Below, piece after piece: positions 19,430 to 28,955 of a stretch of DNA of 58,405 bases. The notes under the pieces are model-generated. The model saw only the letters and a program-made list of their open reading frames with translations. It was not told the DNA's origin and did not search any database. The stretch comes from Magnetococcales bacterium (GTDB lineage: Bacteria; Pseudomonadota; Magnetococcia; Magnetococcales; Magnetaquicoccaceae), in NCBI GenBank assembly GCA_002753095.1, contig PDZU01000009.1:1-58405 (forward strand), given 5' to 3'. A program made the translations under genes and the position numbers. How positions within the stretch are numbered: position 1 is the stretch's first letter; every line of letters begins with the position of its first letter.

Positions 19430-20752
19430 ATGAAACTGACATCGAACCATTGGAAACGCATCGCCGGATTGGCCGCTGCTCTTCTCATACCCAGCATTGC
19501 CTTGGCCGCCGACGAAGCGCCACCGCCTGTTCTCAACAACGGCAACACCGCCTGGATGTTGACCTCCACCGCTCTGGTGCTGTTCATGACCATCCCTGGC
19601 CTCTCCCTTTTTTATGGCGGCATGGCCCGGGCCAAAAACGTCCTCTCCATCCTGATGCAGTGTTTTGCCATTACCGCCCTGATCACCGTGCTGTGGACCA
19701 TCTACGGCTACAGCTACGCCTTCGGTGACGGCGGTGGCCTAAATGCCTTTATCGGCGGGGCTCAAAAGCTCTTTTTGATGGGTGTTGATGTCAGCAGCCT
19801 CAACAATACCATCCCGGAAACGGTCTTCCTGGTCTTCCAGATGACCTTTGCCATCATCACCCCGGCCCTGATCATCGGTGCCTTCGCCGAGCGGATGAAA
19901 TTTTCTGCCATGCTCTTTTTCATGGCTTTGTGGTTCACCTTGGTCTATGTCCCGGTCTGCCATTGGGTCTGGGGTGGCGGTTGGTTGAGCGGCTTGGGCG
20001 TGCTGGACTTTGCCGGTGGCACGGTGGTTCACATCAATGCCGGTATTGCCGGTCTGGTCTGTGCCCTGGTCCTCGGCAAACGGAAAGGCTATCCCACCAC
20101 CCACATGCCCCCCCACAACCTGCCCTTCACCGTCATGGGCGCCGGTATGCTGTGGGTGGGTTGGTTCGGCTTCAATGCCGGTAGCGCAGTCGCTGCCGAT
20201 GGCGTGGCCGGTATGGCCATGGCCGTGACCCAGATCGCTACCGCTACCGCCGCACTGACCTGGATGATCGTTGAATGGACAACCCATGGCAAAGCCAGCG
20301 CATTGGGTATCGTTACCGGTGCCGTGGCCGGTCTGGTCGCCATCACCCCCGCCTCCGGTACGGTGGGCCCCATCGGTGCCCTGGGCATCGGTTTGATCTC
20401 CGGTATCGGCTGCTTCTGGGGTGCAACCACCCTGAAACGTAAAATGGGCTATGACGACTCCCTGGATGCCTTCGGCGTGCATGGCGTGGGCGGTATCATC
20501 GGTGCCATCCTGACCGCCCCCTTCTCGGCCACCTCCCTCGGTGGAGCCGGCTTCGCCAAGGGCGTGGAAACCCTCGCCGACCAGATGTCCGCTCAGTTGA
20601 TCGGTGTCGGTGCCACCGTCGTCTACTGCGCCATCGTCACCTTCATCCTGCTGAAAGTGGTCGGCCTGTTCACCAGCCTGCGCGTTGATCTGGAACAGGA
20701 AACCGTTGGTCTCGACCTCTCCCTGCATGACGAACGGGGCTATAACCTGTAA
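19430..20752 (+). CDS. amtB: Ammonium transporter Amt (first copy)
   Basis: The 440-residue Amt/MEP/Rh channel has an N-terminal signal-like segment (IAGLAAALLIPSIALAA) and eleven predicted membrane helices. Family blocks include NTAWMLTSTALVLFMTIPGL, FYGG, NAGIAGLVCALVLGKRKG and GVHGVGGIIG. Pore histidines are expected in the VHINAG and FGVHGVGG helices. Pairing with P-II upstream is the classical glnK-amtB operon. A strong terminator follows. Confidence 0.95.
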   Translation: MKLTSNHWKRIAGLAAALLIPSIALAADEAPPPVLNNGNTAWMLTSTALVLFMTIPGLSLFYGGMARAKNVLSILMQCFAITALITVLWTIYGYSYAFGDGGGLNAFIGGAQKLFLMGVDVSSLNNTIPETVFLVFQMTFAIITPALIIGAFAERMKFSAMLFFMALWFTLVYVPVCHWVWGGGWLSGLGVLDFAGGTVVHINAGIAGLVCALVLGKRKGYPTTHMPPHNLPFTVMGAGMLWVGWFGFNAGSAVAADGVAGMAMAVTQIATATAALTWMIVEWTTHGKASALGIVTGAVAGLVAITPASGTVGPIGALGIGLISGIGCFWGATTLKRKMGYDDSLDAFGVHGVGGIIGAILTAPFSATSLGGAGFAKGVETLADQMSAQLIGVGATVVYCAIVTFILLKVVGLFTSLRVDLEQETVGLDLSLHDERGYNL

Positions 20753-20780
20753 TCTCCATCGTACCCACACGCAATACCAA

Positions 20781-20810
20781 ACCGGGAAGAGCCTCTCTTC
20801 CCGGTTTTTT
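20781..20810 (+). terminator. Rho-independent terminator after amtB
   Basis: Perfect 11-bp stem (ACCGGGAAGAG at 20781-20791, complement at 20795-20805) with a CCT loop and a run of six T. It lies 28 bases after the amtB stop. Confidence 0.93.
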
Positions 20811-20964
20811 ATTTCCGTCCCCGTTCACCCCACCCTGAACCGTGCCCCCCGCCACGCAAATGGAATTCTCCTTTTGACAGACATGGCAAGCCGTGCCAGA
20901 ATTAGCTATCCTTCAGTAATTTTGTGCTGCCTGCCTCACAATGTCTGCCCATGGGAGTTGTGCC

Positions 20965-22422
20965 GTGTCGACCACTCGCCGTAACCTTTTCTTGTGGATC
21001 CTCTTTTTGTCCGCCGTGCTCAGCGCAGCTCTCCCTGCTGCACAGGCGGCAGAAACCGGCAAAGCAGTGACGGATGCCACCCCACGCCGTTTCACCCTGC
21101 TGGTCGATCCCGCCAATGCCAAGGTGGAAATTTTAAACCTCAAAACCCCATACCAACCAGAAATGCCCCTGAAACCGGGTCGCTATCACATTGCCGTCTC
21201 CGCGCCCAATTTTGTCACCGAACGCGGTTTTGTCGATGTAACCGATCAAGATTGGATTGGCAAGGTGGTCCTGTTGCCCATGACAACCCCAGCCAAGGGG
21301 GAAGAAAACGACGAAAGCGTTGCCGCCCGCATTGAGGAAGAGTGGCAAAAAATCAAACGCGAAAAAGAGCAACTTGGCAAAAACAAACAAAACCTGGAGC
21401 GGGAAAGAGAGAAACTCGACCTTGCCTGGAAAGAGGTAGAAAACGCCAAAACAGCACTGGAAGCACAACGCAAAGAGTGGGAAAACAGCCGCAAGGAGGC
21501 CGAAACCAAACCCCTGGGCTCTATCCCAGCCAGCGAAAACAGGCTTGTCCCCGAAAAACCACAGAATGGCAGCCCTCTTAAAGCCGTGGCCGACAAACCG
21601 AACAGTGAAAAAGCCGTCACCGAAAAAGCGCTTGCCGAGCAGCGCACGGAACTGCCCATCCCAACACCCACCCCTCAGGCCGCCCCCCGCAAATGGAGCA
21701 AAGAGCCTGCCTTGCCGGTGGAAACCCCACTGCCCGTACCGCAACCGCTTGCCGCAACGCATGACCCTGCCCTGCAACGGGAGGGCGCGGCAACTCCTGC
21801 AGCAAACGCCAACGAAACACCTGCCAGCAACCCAGAACCTGCAGCAAACCTGGATGCCGAGCACAACACACCCGCAACCATCCCAAGCGCGCCCAGTGTT
21901 GCGCCCACTGTTACAGAAAAACCGGTTACGGAAAAATCACCCACAGAAAAACCGGTAACAGAGAAACCGGCCATGGAAACTTCCGGCGTAGCGACAGCAA
22001 AATCGCCTGAGGATAAGCCGCAGGGCGCACTCCTGAATGAAGCCATGCGCTACTTGCGTCTGCCCCGCCCACCACGTAGCGCAGCACCACCGGAAAGCGA
22101 AGCGGTTTTGCTCAAACTGCAACAGGCACAAAAGGAGTATCCCGGCAACCAAGCCATCGCCCAGGCGGTGCAACTGCACGCCAAGCGCTATATCGCCTAT
22201 GTGGGACTTTTTGAAATCAAAGAGAAAGCGGAGGCCATGGTCAGCAACATCCAGGCCCTGGGTGTACCCGCCTTTTTGCAGGCGATGACGGTAAAAAGCA
22301 AGCCGGTCCTGCGGGTTTGTATCGGCCCCTTTCTGCAACAGAACGAGGCCGAAAAAAACCTGCAGTTTTTGTTGGACAAGGTTGAGATCAAAAACCCAAT
22401 CCTGCGCATCTACAAGCAATAG
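20965..22422 (+). CDS. Exported PEGA-like and SPOR-like domain protein
   Basis: The 485-residue product begins with a signal or anchor (STTRRNLFLWILFLSAVLSA). A PEGA-like beta domain follows (FTLLVDPANAKVEIL ... GRYHIAVSAPNF). A charged coiled-coil runs at roughly residues 115-170 (EEEWQKIKREKEQLGKNKQN). A Pro/Glu/Lys-rich low-complexity section contains EKPVTEK repeats. A C-terminal SPOR-like region (RYIAYVGLFEIKEKAEAM ... LRVCIGPF) ends the protein; such regions bind denuded glycan strands. The GTG at 20965 is preferred because GGGAG lies seven bases before it; an ATG at 20941 is in frame. This architecture suggests an envelope or division-site protein; the role is inference. Confidence 0.7.
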   Translation: MSTTRRNLFLWILFLSAVLSAALPAAQAAETGKAVTDATPRRFTLLVDPANAKVEILNLKTPYQPEMPLKPGRYHIAVSAPNFVTERGFVDVTDQDWIGKVVLLPMTTPAKGEENDESVAARIEEEWQKIKREKEQLGKNKQNLEREREKLDLAWKEVENAKTALEAQRKEWENSRKEAETKPLGSIPASENRLVPEKPQNGSPLKAVADKPNSEKAVTEKALAEQRTELPIPTPTPQAAPRKWSKEPALPVETPLPVPQPLAATHDPALQREGAATPAANANETPASNPEPAANLDAEHNTPATIPSAPSVAPTVTEKPVTEKSPTEKPVTEKPAMETSGVATAKSPEDKPQGALLNEAMRYLRLPRPPRSAAPPESEAVLLKLQQAQKEYPGNQAIAQAVQLHAKRYIAYVGLFEIKEKAEAMVSNIQALGVPAFLQAMTVKSKPVLRVCIGPFLQQNEAEKNLQFLLDKVEIKNPILRIYKQ

Positions 22423-22452
22423 GCCAGGATCCTCGGCCTGACGTTCCAGGGA

Positions 22453-23820
22453 TCATGCCGATTTTTGCCACTGTTGTTGCCAGAGGTGCAGCGCCTGGGC
22501 CAGTTCGGATACTGCCTCGCACCAATCACCAAAGCGGTGTTGGCGATAGAGGGTCAGGCTGTTGTACCAGATGGTCTGCCGCGTTCCCATCATCCAGCGC
22601 CAATCGGCAGCCCAGGGCAAAAGCACCCAACAAGGAATATCCAAGGCCCCCGCCAAATGGGCGGGGGCCGTATCGGAACAGATCAGCAGATCCAGTTGCT
22701 GCAGCAGCGCTGCCGTATCGGCAAAATCCTGCACCTCCCCCCCCAGGTCATAAAAATCGCCCTCTGGGGATACCGCCTGCAAATCCCGCCGCCCATCCCC
22801 CACCTGCAACCCGATAAACTGGATACCAGGCACCCGAAGAATGGGCAGCATGCTGGCCAAACGGGGTGAACGCCAACGGTCACGTTTGAAAGTGGGACTA
22901 CCCGCCCAGACCACCCCGACACGGGGTTTGTCCGTTGGCGGCAAGCGGCACCGCCAGCGCTGCACCCGTTCGGCATCCGCCCTCAGGTAGGCGTGCTGCA
23001 TGCGAATTTTCTGTTCATTGATCTGCAACAACAGCCCCAGGCTCAACAGCGAACACCACACATCAAACGGCGGTATCTCCTCCCCGCGCACCCGCACCGT
23101 CACCGGCCAATTGTTGGCCAAAAACAGCGGCTTTAACGGAGCCTGCACCTCCAAAATGACGCGGATCCCTTTGGCCAACAGCAGGGGCAAAAAACGAATA
23201 AACTGAATGGTATCCCCAAAACCCTGCTCGGTCACCAACAACAGGGTGCGGCCTTGCAGATCCTCGCCCTGCCAATAGGGCTTATCCCTTTTGCTGACCA
23301 GATCGTCGCGATAGCGCAACCGCCATTCATACGCCTGAAAGCCCCGTACATAATCCCCTTTGCCCAGATAGACCATCGCCATATCCCAGTGCGCCGTGGC
23401 AAAGTCGGGGCACAAGGCCAACGCCTGATGCCCGTAATATTCTGCCTCCTCCAACTGGTTCTGTTCGCGCAGGGTCTCCGCCAGATTGTTCATCGCCACA
23501 TGGAAGGCACCATCCAATTCGATGGCCATTTTATAGTGCGCGATGGCGGCTGCAAAGTGTTCCAGATCTCGCCATGCATTACCAAGGTTATTATAAATAA
23601 CAGCCTGCCCCGGTTCCAGGCAGAGCGCCCTCCCATAATGGCGAATGGCCAATTCCACACGCCCCAGTTTGCGATAACATCCGCCCAACAGCACCAAAAA
23701 ATCAACCCGATCGGGCTGCCGCAGCAAGACGCGTTCTGCCATCTGGACCGCAGAGGCATACTCTCCTCTCCGATAGGCATCCAGTACCTGTTGCAACGCC
23801 TCCTCACCCGGCAGAATCAC
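22453..23820 (-). CDS. TPR protein with GT9-like glycosyltransferase region
   Basis: The 455-residue product has about five tetratricopeptide repeats in residues 5-190 (AVIYNNLGNAWRDLEHFAAA and similar). The C-terminal half resembles family 9 (heptosyltransferase-like) transferases, with PFDVWCSLLSLGLLL, PRVGVVWAGSP and the nucleotide-sugar pocket CSDTAPAHLAGALDIPCWVLL. The start is the GTG at 23820, which overlaps the stop of the HD-GYP gene in GTGA, showing translational coupling. The frame continues upstream but would overlap that gene further. Substrate unknown; proteins of this shape often act on surface glycans or glycosylate proteins. Confidence 0.8.
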   Translation of the reverse strand: MILPGEEALQQVLDAYRRGEYASAVQMAERVLLRQPDRVDFLVLLGGCYRKLGRVELAIRHYGRALCLEPGQAVIYNNLGNAWRDLEHFAAAIAHYKMAIELDGAFHVAMNNLAETLREQNQLEEAEYYGHQALALCPDFATAHWDMAMVYLGKGDYVRGFQAYEWRLRYRDDLVSKRDKPYWQGEDLQGRTLLLVTEQGFGDTIQFIRFLPLLLAKGIRVILEVQAPLKPLFLANNWPVTVRVRGEEIPPFDVWCSLLSLGLLLQINEQKIRMQHAYLRADAERVQRWRCRLPPTDKPRVGVVWAGSPTFKRDRWRSPRLASMLPILRVPGIQFIGLQVGDGRRDLQAVSPEGDFYDLGGEVQDFADTAALLQQLDLLICSDTAPAHLAGALDIPCWVLLPWAADWRWMMGTRQTIWYNSLTLYRQHRFGDWCEAVSELAQALHLWQQQWQKSA

Positions 23821-25604
23821 CCGGCAGCACCCGTATCTGGAGACTCTATCCCCCAATAGGGCGCAGGAACCACATGGTCCAGATTGGGAATTTCCACCGT
23901 CAAATCGCTGAAATCCACCTCAATCGGACCAATCTTGTTCAACAAATAGTCCTGCAACGGATCCAGATCGTTGTAGGCGTCTGCCTGCTCCAAAACCTCC
24001 AGACGATCCCCCTCCCGCACCACGGCAAAACGCGCCCGGCTGTGATCCAACTCCTCGACCACCACCATGTCATAGAAAATCTTGCGGTTGATGCGCTCCC
24101 CCAGGGGCAGCAACAGCTCCTTCTCCACCGTCAAACCAACACGGCTCAACTCTGCCAGGGATAGACCGTTCTTGGCCCGTTCCAGAGCTTTGACCACCTT
24201 GGGCGCGGTCAGCTTTTTCTCCGAGAAACCCAACTCCACCAGGTCGGCACGGTCCAACCGTTTTTCCATGGCCGGCAATACCACCTTGATCGGTTTGACC
24301 GGATCAATCTCCAGGGCACGAAGCTTCTCTTCATCCACCGTCATACCTCGGCGGATCATGCGATCAATGGCAATGCCATCGCTCTGGCGAATGGCCTCCA
24401 GATCAAAATAGTGGTTGCCCAAACGTGTCAATAGTCCCAAACGCTTGAGCTCCTCATAGGTCAAACGACGCACTAACGCCTGCAAGACAATATAACTTTT
24501 CCCCCCTTGTTCAATCCGCTCCTCTTTTTCGCGCGGCAGGGCAAAGCGCATCCCTTTGGGTAACAGTTGTCGATTTTTGTGCAGATAGGTTGCATGCCAA
24601 GCCCGATACAAGGCGGGGTTGAAATGGCCCATGCGGGCATCCTCGTTCATGATCACCAGCACCTTGAAGGGGGGCAACGCCCCCTTGTAGGAGCGAATCT
24701 CTTCCAGGGCTGCCACCATATCGGCAATGGTGCTGATCTGGATCATTTCCAAACTGCGCGGCAGAGCTTGGCTTAAAAATTGATCCACATCCAGATCCAA
24801 CTCTTCTCTGGCCAACTCTCGGAACAGGGTCAAACTGCCATACCCCTTCCCCTTGACGGCGGCATACCACTCATGGTGGTTCAAGGCAACCATTGAGGAG
24901 ATATTCAAATCGCCTTCGTGCAAAATCTTGCCGCCAAACAGGGTATGCAGATGCATATCCTTCCACTGCAGATCGCTCAGGCGACCAGGCCAATCCAAGG
25001 TATTCAGCGGCACCGTGCTTTTGCCCACGTCGTGCACCATCGCCGCCATAGCCACCTCCAACACCTCCTCCTCCTGCCAACCCAGTTCGCGGGCAATGGC
25101 CATGGCATTGAAACCGGTAATGATGCTGTGATGGGCACTATTGGGATGGTGGTTGTTCAACTGCACCAACCCTTCGATGGCCCGTGGGTTGAAATGGTGC
25201 AACACCTTCTGCATCTGCAACCGCATCAAGGTGCGCAGCTCGCGAAACTCCTTCATCTCCTGCATCAGCAGAGATGCATTGTTCACCGACTGCCCCTTGA
25301 CGGCGATGATCTGCTCGATGGAGTGCAGATACACCTTGGCCTGCTCCACAGCCTCCAGGATGCTCTGTTCGGCGAAGGGTTCTGCCTCAATTGCGTTGAC
25401 CCCCATTTTCTGCAATTGACTGAGCAGGCGCTCGGTCAGCAGACTGCCATGGGTCAGCAGCACCACCCCGCTTTCCGGGTGAAAAACCGATTTGCAGAGC
25501 ACCATCTCTTCCAATAACTGCGGGTCATTGATCGCATACTGTTTGCGTCTCTGTTCGCCTGCGGCCTCCTTGCCTGTGCTCTCCTCTATTCTCGTCTTGA
25601 TCAT
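23817..25604 (-). CDS. HD-GYP-like phosphodiesterase, divergent
   Basis: The 595-residue product carries an HD-type metal site: AHHS near residue 157-160, AMVHDVGKS with His191-Asp192, and LNHHEWY at 241-247. The usual GYP signature is replaced by KGKGYG about residue 251-256. The typical IADMVAALEEIRSYKGALPP helix follows. The 150-residue N-terminus and a C-terminal extension of about 250 residues are not recognised. It probably cleaves c-di-GMP, but the altered GYP region makes activity uncertain. It lies 24 bases after the phosphofructokinase gene and is coupled to the TPR gene downstream. Confidence 0.8.
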   Translation of the reverse strand: MIKTRIEESTGKEAAGEQRRKQYAINDPQLLEEMVLCKSVFHPESGVVLLTHGSLLTERLLSQLQKMGVNAIEAEPFAEQSILEAVEQAKVYLHSIEQIIAVKGQSVNNASLLMQEMKEFRELRTLMRLQMQKVLHHFNPRAIEGLVQLNNHHPNSAHHSIITGFNAMAIARELGWQEEEVLEVAMAAMVHDVGKSTVPLNTLDWPGRLSDLQWKDMHLHTLFGGKILHEGDLNISSMVALNHHEWYAAVKGKGYGSLTLFRELAREELDLDVDQFLSQALPRSLEMIQISTIADMVAALEEIRSYKGALPPFKVLVIMNEDARMGHFNPALYRAWHATYLHKNRQLLPKGMRFALPREKEERIEQGGKSYIVLQALVRRLTYEELKRLGLLTRLGNHYFDLEAIRQSDGIAIDRMIRRGMTVDEEKLRALEIDPVKPIKVVLPAMEKRLDRADLVELGFSEKKLTAPKVVKALERAKNGLSLAELSRVGLTVEKELLLPLGERINRKIFYDMVVVEELDHSRARFAVVREGDRLEVLEQADAYNDLDPLQDYLLNKIGPIEVDFSDLTVEIPNLDHVVPAPYWGIESPDTGAAG

Positions 25605-25628
25605 TGCACCTCATGACTATCTTGATGA

Positions 25629-26843
25629 CTATTTTCGCATCACCTTGGCAACGATAGGGGCCCGCAACCGGAAGGTTTCCGGCAGGCCCGACCCCAGCAA
25701 CGGCTGCAGATAGAGCCGAAAAGCATCGGTCACATCCGTCCCGGAGCTGCTGATAAACGCATCGGGCATCACCCGCGTTTTCCCCGCCACCGCGACCAAC
25801 GGATCCAGGCGGTATTCCACAGAATAATCGCCCACCCGCTGAATGGTGACCGAACCACTGGCACCGTGCCACAGGGCGTATTGGCACGCTTTTTCGCCCA
25901 CCTCGCGCGCTTCGCGCTGGTCCACATCCGAAACCACCCCCAAAAAGGAACGTTGTACATAGCCAAAGGTATCGCCACGCACCCGTTTGATACCCAAACG
26001 CTGTTTGATGGTATCGGTCAGCAGATCCGCCAGCGCCCCCGTACCGGACAGTTGCACATTGCCGTGCGCATCCCGTTCCACCTGACGCGCAAGGCTCGTC
26101 AAGATCGGCACGCCGCTGGCGTCATGAATCCCCTCCGAGACGGCAATCACACACCGTCCATGGCGGTCATAGACCCGTTTGACATCCCCCAGAAAGGTAT
26201 CAATGACAAAATTCCGCTCCGGCATATAGATCAAATGGGGACCATCATCGCGGCATTTGCGCCCCAGGGCCGACGCCGCCGTTAAAAATCCGGCATGCCG
26301 CCCCATCACCACCCCCACATACACCCCAGGTAAGGCCCGGTTATCCAGATTCAGGCCAGCAAAGGCGCTGGTGACAAAGCGGGCCGCTGAAGGAAACCCC
26401 GGCGTATGGTCGTTGACCATCAAATCATTGTCGATGGTCTTGGGAATGTGGATGGTGATCAATTCGTACTGTTGCCGTTGGGCAAACTCCTGCACAATCC
26501 GCAGGGTATCGGAGCTGTCGTTGCCACCAATATAAAAAAAACAGCGAATATTATGGGCCATCAATACCTTCAAGATCTCGGCACAGTAGGCATCATCCGG
26601 CTTGTCACGGGTTGAGCCCAGGGCCGATCCCGGCGTCGCAGCCACCCGCTCCAGGTTGTGGGTTGTCTCCTGGGTCAGGTCGAGAAAGTCCTCATTGACA
26701 ATCCCTTGCACGCCATGCAACGCCCCGTAAACCCGTTCCACAAGGGAAAATTTTCTTGCTTCCAGCACGGCGCCCACCATGGATTGATTGATCACAGCCG
26801 TCGGACCACCCCCTTGGGCAACCAGAACCTTCCCTGCTTTCAT
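25629..26843 (-). CDS. pfp: 6-phosphofructokinase, PPi-type
   Basis: The 404-residue enzyme phosphorylates fructose 6-phosphate. Two signature positions point to pyrophosphate rather than ATP as donor. GGND (residues 106-109) has Asp109 where ATP enzymes have Gly, and PKTIDND (134-140) has Lys135 where ATP enzymes have Gly. The site has GGND rather than the common GGDD. Other conserved blocks are PGFPSAARFVTSAF and MGRHAGFLTAASAL. If PPi-dependent, the step is reversible and can serve glycolysis and gluconeogenesis. It leads the pfp / HD-GYP / TPR gene run and starts with ATG at 26843 after GGAGAG. Confidence 0.9.
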   Translation of the reverse strand: MKAGKVLVAQGGGPTAVINQSMVGAVLEARKFSLVERVYGALHGVQGIVNEDFLDLTQETTHNLERVAATPGSALGSTRDKPDDAYCAEILKVLMAHNIRCFFYIGGNDSSDTLRIVQEFAQRQQYELITIHIPKTIDNDLMVNDHTPGFPSAARFVTSAFAGLNLDNRALPGVYVGVVMGRHAGFLTAASALGRKCRDDGPHLIYMPERNFVIDTFLGDVKRVYDRHGRCVIAVSEGIHDASGVPILTSLARQVERDAHGNVQLSGTGALADLLTDTIKQRLGIKRVRGDTFGYVQRSFLGVVSDVDQREAREVGEKACQYALWHGASGSVTIQRVGDYSVEYRLDPLVAVAGKTRVMPDAFISSSGTDVTDAFRLYLQPLLGSGLPETFRLRAPIVAKVMRK

Positions 26844-26939
26844 TATTTTCTCTCCTTAATTATTCGTTTACACATGCATTATACACACATCTCATACCGT
26901 TTGCTGAATATTTTTGTCAAACGCAAAAAAAGTGCCGCA

Positions 26940-28955
26940 TCAGGGATCGTTCTCGGCAAAGGTCTGGCGGATCAAGGTTGCACCCCGATCCTGACAATAG
27001 GAGATCCACACCCCATCCAGCAGCAGTTGGGATGCCAAACGGTTCATCCGTAACACCGTTACCGCCAGTTCACGAAACAGCACCAACAACTGTCCGGCAT
27101 CGGGATCCCCCAGGGTTTCGCCCAGTTTTTGACTCAAACCCAAAAATTGCAGGCTGGCCAAATCATTCCCCCTGGCTTTGGCCAAACGGCCCAATTGGAA
27201 AAAAATGATCGCCTCGCCGCGACGGTTGTCCCCGGTCCGATGCAGCTGCAAGGCCGTCAAAAAGCCGTCCAGCGCCTGTTCATACTGCTCCTCTGCCAGA
27301 TCCATGATGGCCAGACGTTGCCGCAACTGTGCCTCCACCTCCATCTGGCTGTCGGCAGACAACCGTTGCAGTGCTTCCTGAAAATGGTCCCTGGCCGCCA
27401 CCACATTACCAACGCGCCAGTGCAGCTCCCCGCTCCAGGTCAGCAGATTGGCAATCCCTTCGGCATCATTCAAAGCCCGACACAACTGCAGTGCGGCCTG
27501 CAAATGGGTCTGCGCAATCGTCATGTCGGCCTGACGCAAACCCCAAAAACCCAAATGGGCATGGCACACAGCCTGCCCGGAACGGTCCCCCACCGCCTGA
27601 TTGAGCGCCAAAGCCTGCAACAGGCAGCTTTTGGCCACCTCCGGGTCTGCCTGCAAGGCAAGCCCGGCCAACTCGAACAGGGCCAAGGCCCGTTCCTTGG
27701 CATACGCAGTCTCACTCTGTCCGACCACCTGTTGCAGCAGTGCTTCCGCCTCCTGCCGCGCCTGACGGCGCAACAGCGCCATGGCCAGACGGTAGAGCAC
27801 TCTGGGATGGCTGCGCACCGTCAGCAGGGCGCGGCTCAGGTGCTCCAACTCCCAATAGAACCCCGCCTGCTGCCAATATTCACACAACGGCTCGGCCGTG
27901 GCCAAAATTTCGGTAAAGAGATTGCGCCGCCGCAGCGGCACCGCCCGCAACAGATGGGCCACCCCCTCCAGCAGCAACGGCCAGCGCGCCAGTGCAGCCT
28001 GTCCGACAGCCGCCTGTTGGGCCTGCGTCTGCAGATAGCGTGCGGCCCGCGTCAAAGCCTTGCCCAGTTTTTTCGGCGCACCCTCCGCCTCCGACTGCAG
28101 CAACTGCCGCAACAGCGGATGCAACGACCAGAGCAACACATCCTGATCGACACGGGCGACCTGGGCCAACCCCAACGCCTGCAACTGGCGCAAAAAAGCC
28201 TCCTGGCGCTGCCTCGACCAACGGGTCAGCGCCTGATACGCCTCGACAGGCATGGGATAGTGAAAAATCATCATGCTGCACAACGCCTGCCGACTCTCGC
28301 CATCCAGTTGATCCAGCACAGCCTGGAAGGCAGGCGAACGCTCCGCCATGCCCGGCCCCAACCGTTCGTGCCGCAGCCCCGCAGAGGAGACCGCCTGCCC
28401 ATCGCCCATGGGCAACAATCGGCTGGAGAGCAACAATCGCGCAACCGCAGCAGACTGTTTCTGAAAACCGTTCCAGAAAAAGGCCAGGGCAGGCTCCAGA
28501 AACTGGCCATTCTCCCCATCCAGTACGCTCTCCAGACCATCCAGCACCAACACACAGGCCAGCTTGTCGTTCAAAACCGCCAACAGCAACGCCAAACGCT
28601 CTTCCAACCCCTGAGCCGGATTGCACAGTTGCGCTGCCTCCGCCGTCAAACCCTGTTGGGCCAAAAAGGCGGCACACGCCGTCAACAAGCGACCACTGCT
28701 CAACGGTTGCAACGGTGTGGCTGCCAACGCCAGCACCGGCCAACCCTGTTCCGCCAACTGCACCGCCAGGGTCAGCAACCATTGACTTTTGCCACTACCC
28801 GGCGGTCCACTCAGCAACAGAGTACGGCAACTGCCCTGCTGCAACTGCTCGCTTAAGCGACGAAACAGACTATTCTGGGCAAGTTGCGGTAAAATCCAAC
28901 CGGTCGCAAGACCCTGGATCGTGGGCGTCGGATTTGGGGATGGGGAAGCTGGCAT
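26940..28955 (-). CDS. P-loop NTPase with TPR-like repeats (STAND-like)
   Basis: The 671-residue product has Walker A SGPPGSGKS (49-57), Walker B VLVLDGLESVL (135-145) and a sensor-like LLLSSRLLP. A winged-helix-like region follows (SRQALCSMMIFHYPMPVEAY). The C-terminal half is all-helical with TPR-like units such as GQAVCHAHLGFWGLRQADMT and FFQLGRLAKARGNDLASLQF. This is the build of STAND NTPases, whose repeats sense a ligand and gate oligomerisation of a partner or fused effector. ATG at 28955 lies 86 bases inside the CHAT gene; no later start was found that keeps the P-loop region. As last gene of the bamE-to-NTPase run it may control the CHAT protein; that is inference. Confidence 0.75.
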   Translation of the reverse strand: MPASPSPNPTPTIQGLATGWILPQLAQNSLFRRLSEQLQQGSCRTLLLSGPPGSGKSQWLLTLAVQLAEQGWPVLALAATPLQPLSSGRLLTACAAFLAQQGLTAEAAQLCNPAQGLEERLALLLAVLNDKLACVLVLDGLESVLDGENGQFLEPALAFFWNGFQKQSAAVARLLLSSRLLPMGDGQAVSSAGLRHERLGPGMAERSPAFQAVLDQLDGESRQALCSMMIFHYPMPVEAYQALTRWSRQRQEAFLRQLQALGLAQVARVDQDVLLWSLHPLLRQLLQSEAEGAPKKLGKALTRAARYLQTQAQQAAVGQAALARWPLLLEGVAHLLRAVPLRRRNLFTEILATAEPLCEYWQQAGFYWELEHLSRALLTVRSHPRVLYRLAMALLRRQARQEAEALLQQVVGQSETAYAKERALALFELAGLALQADPEVAKSCLLQALALNQAVGDRSGQAVCHAHLGFWGLRQADMTIAQTHLQAALQLCRALNDAEGIANLLTWSGELHWRVGNVVAARDHFQEALQRLSADSQMEVEAQLRQRLAIMDLAEEQYEQALDGFLTALQLHRTGDNRRGEAIIFFQLGRLAKARGNDLASLQFLGLSQKLGETLGDPDAGQLLVLFRELAVTVLRMNRLASQLLLDGVWISYCQDRGATLIRQTFAENDP

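Noticed and set aside
27129..28856. Long plus-strand open frames (also 27992-29548) opposite the NTPase and CHAT genes
   Set aside because: Their peptides are Gln/Arg/Pro-rich shadows. The minus strand shows Walker motifs, TPR-like repeats and a conserved gene order.
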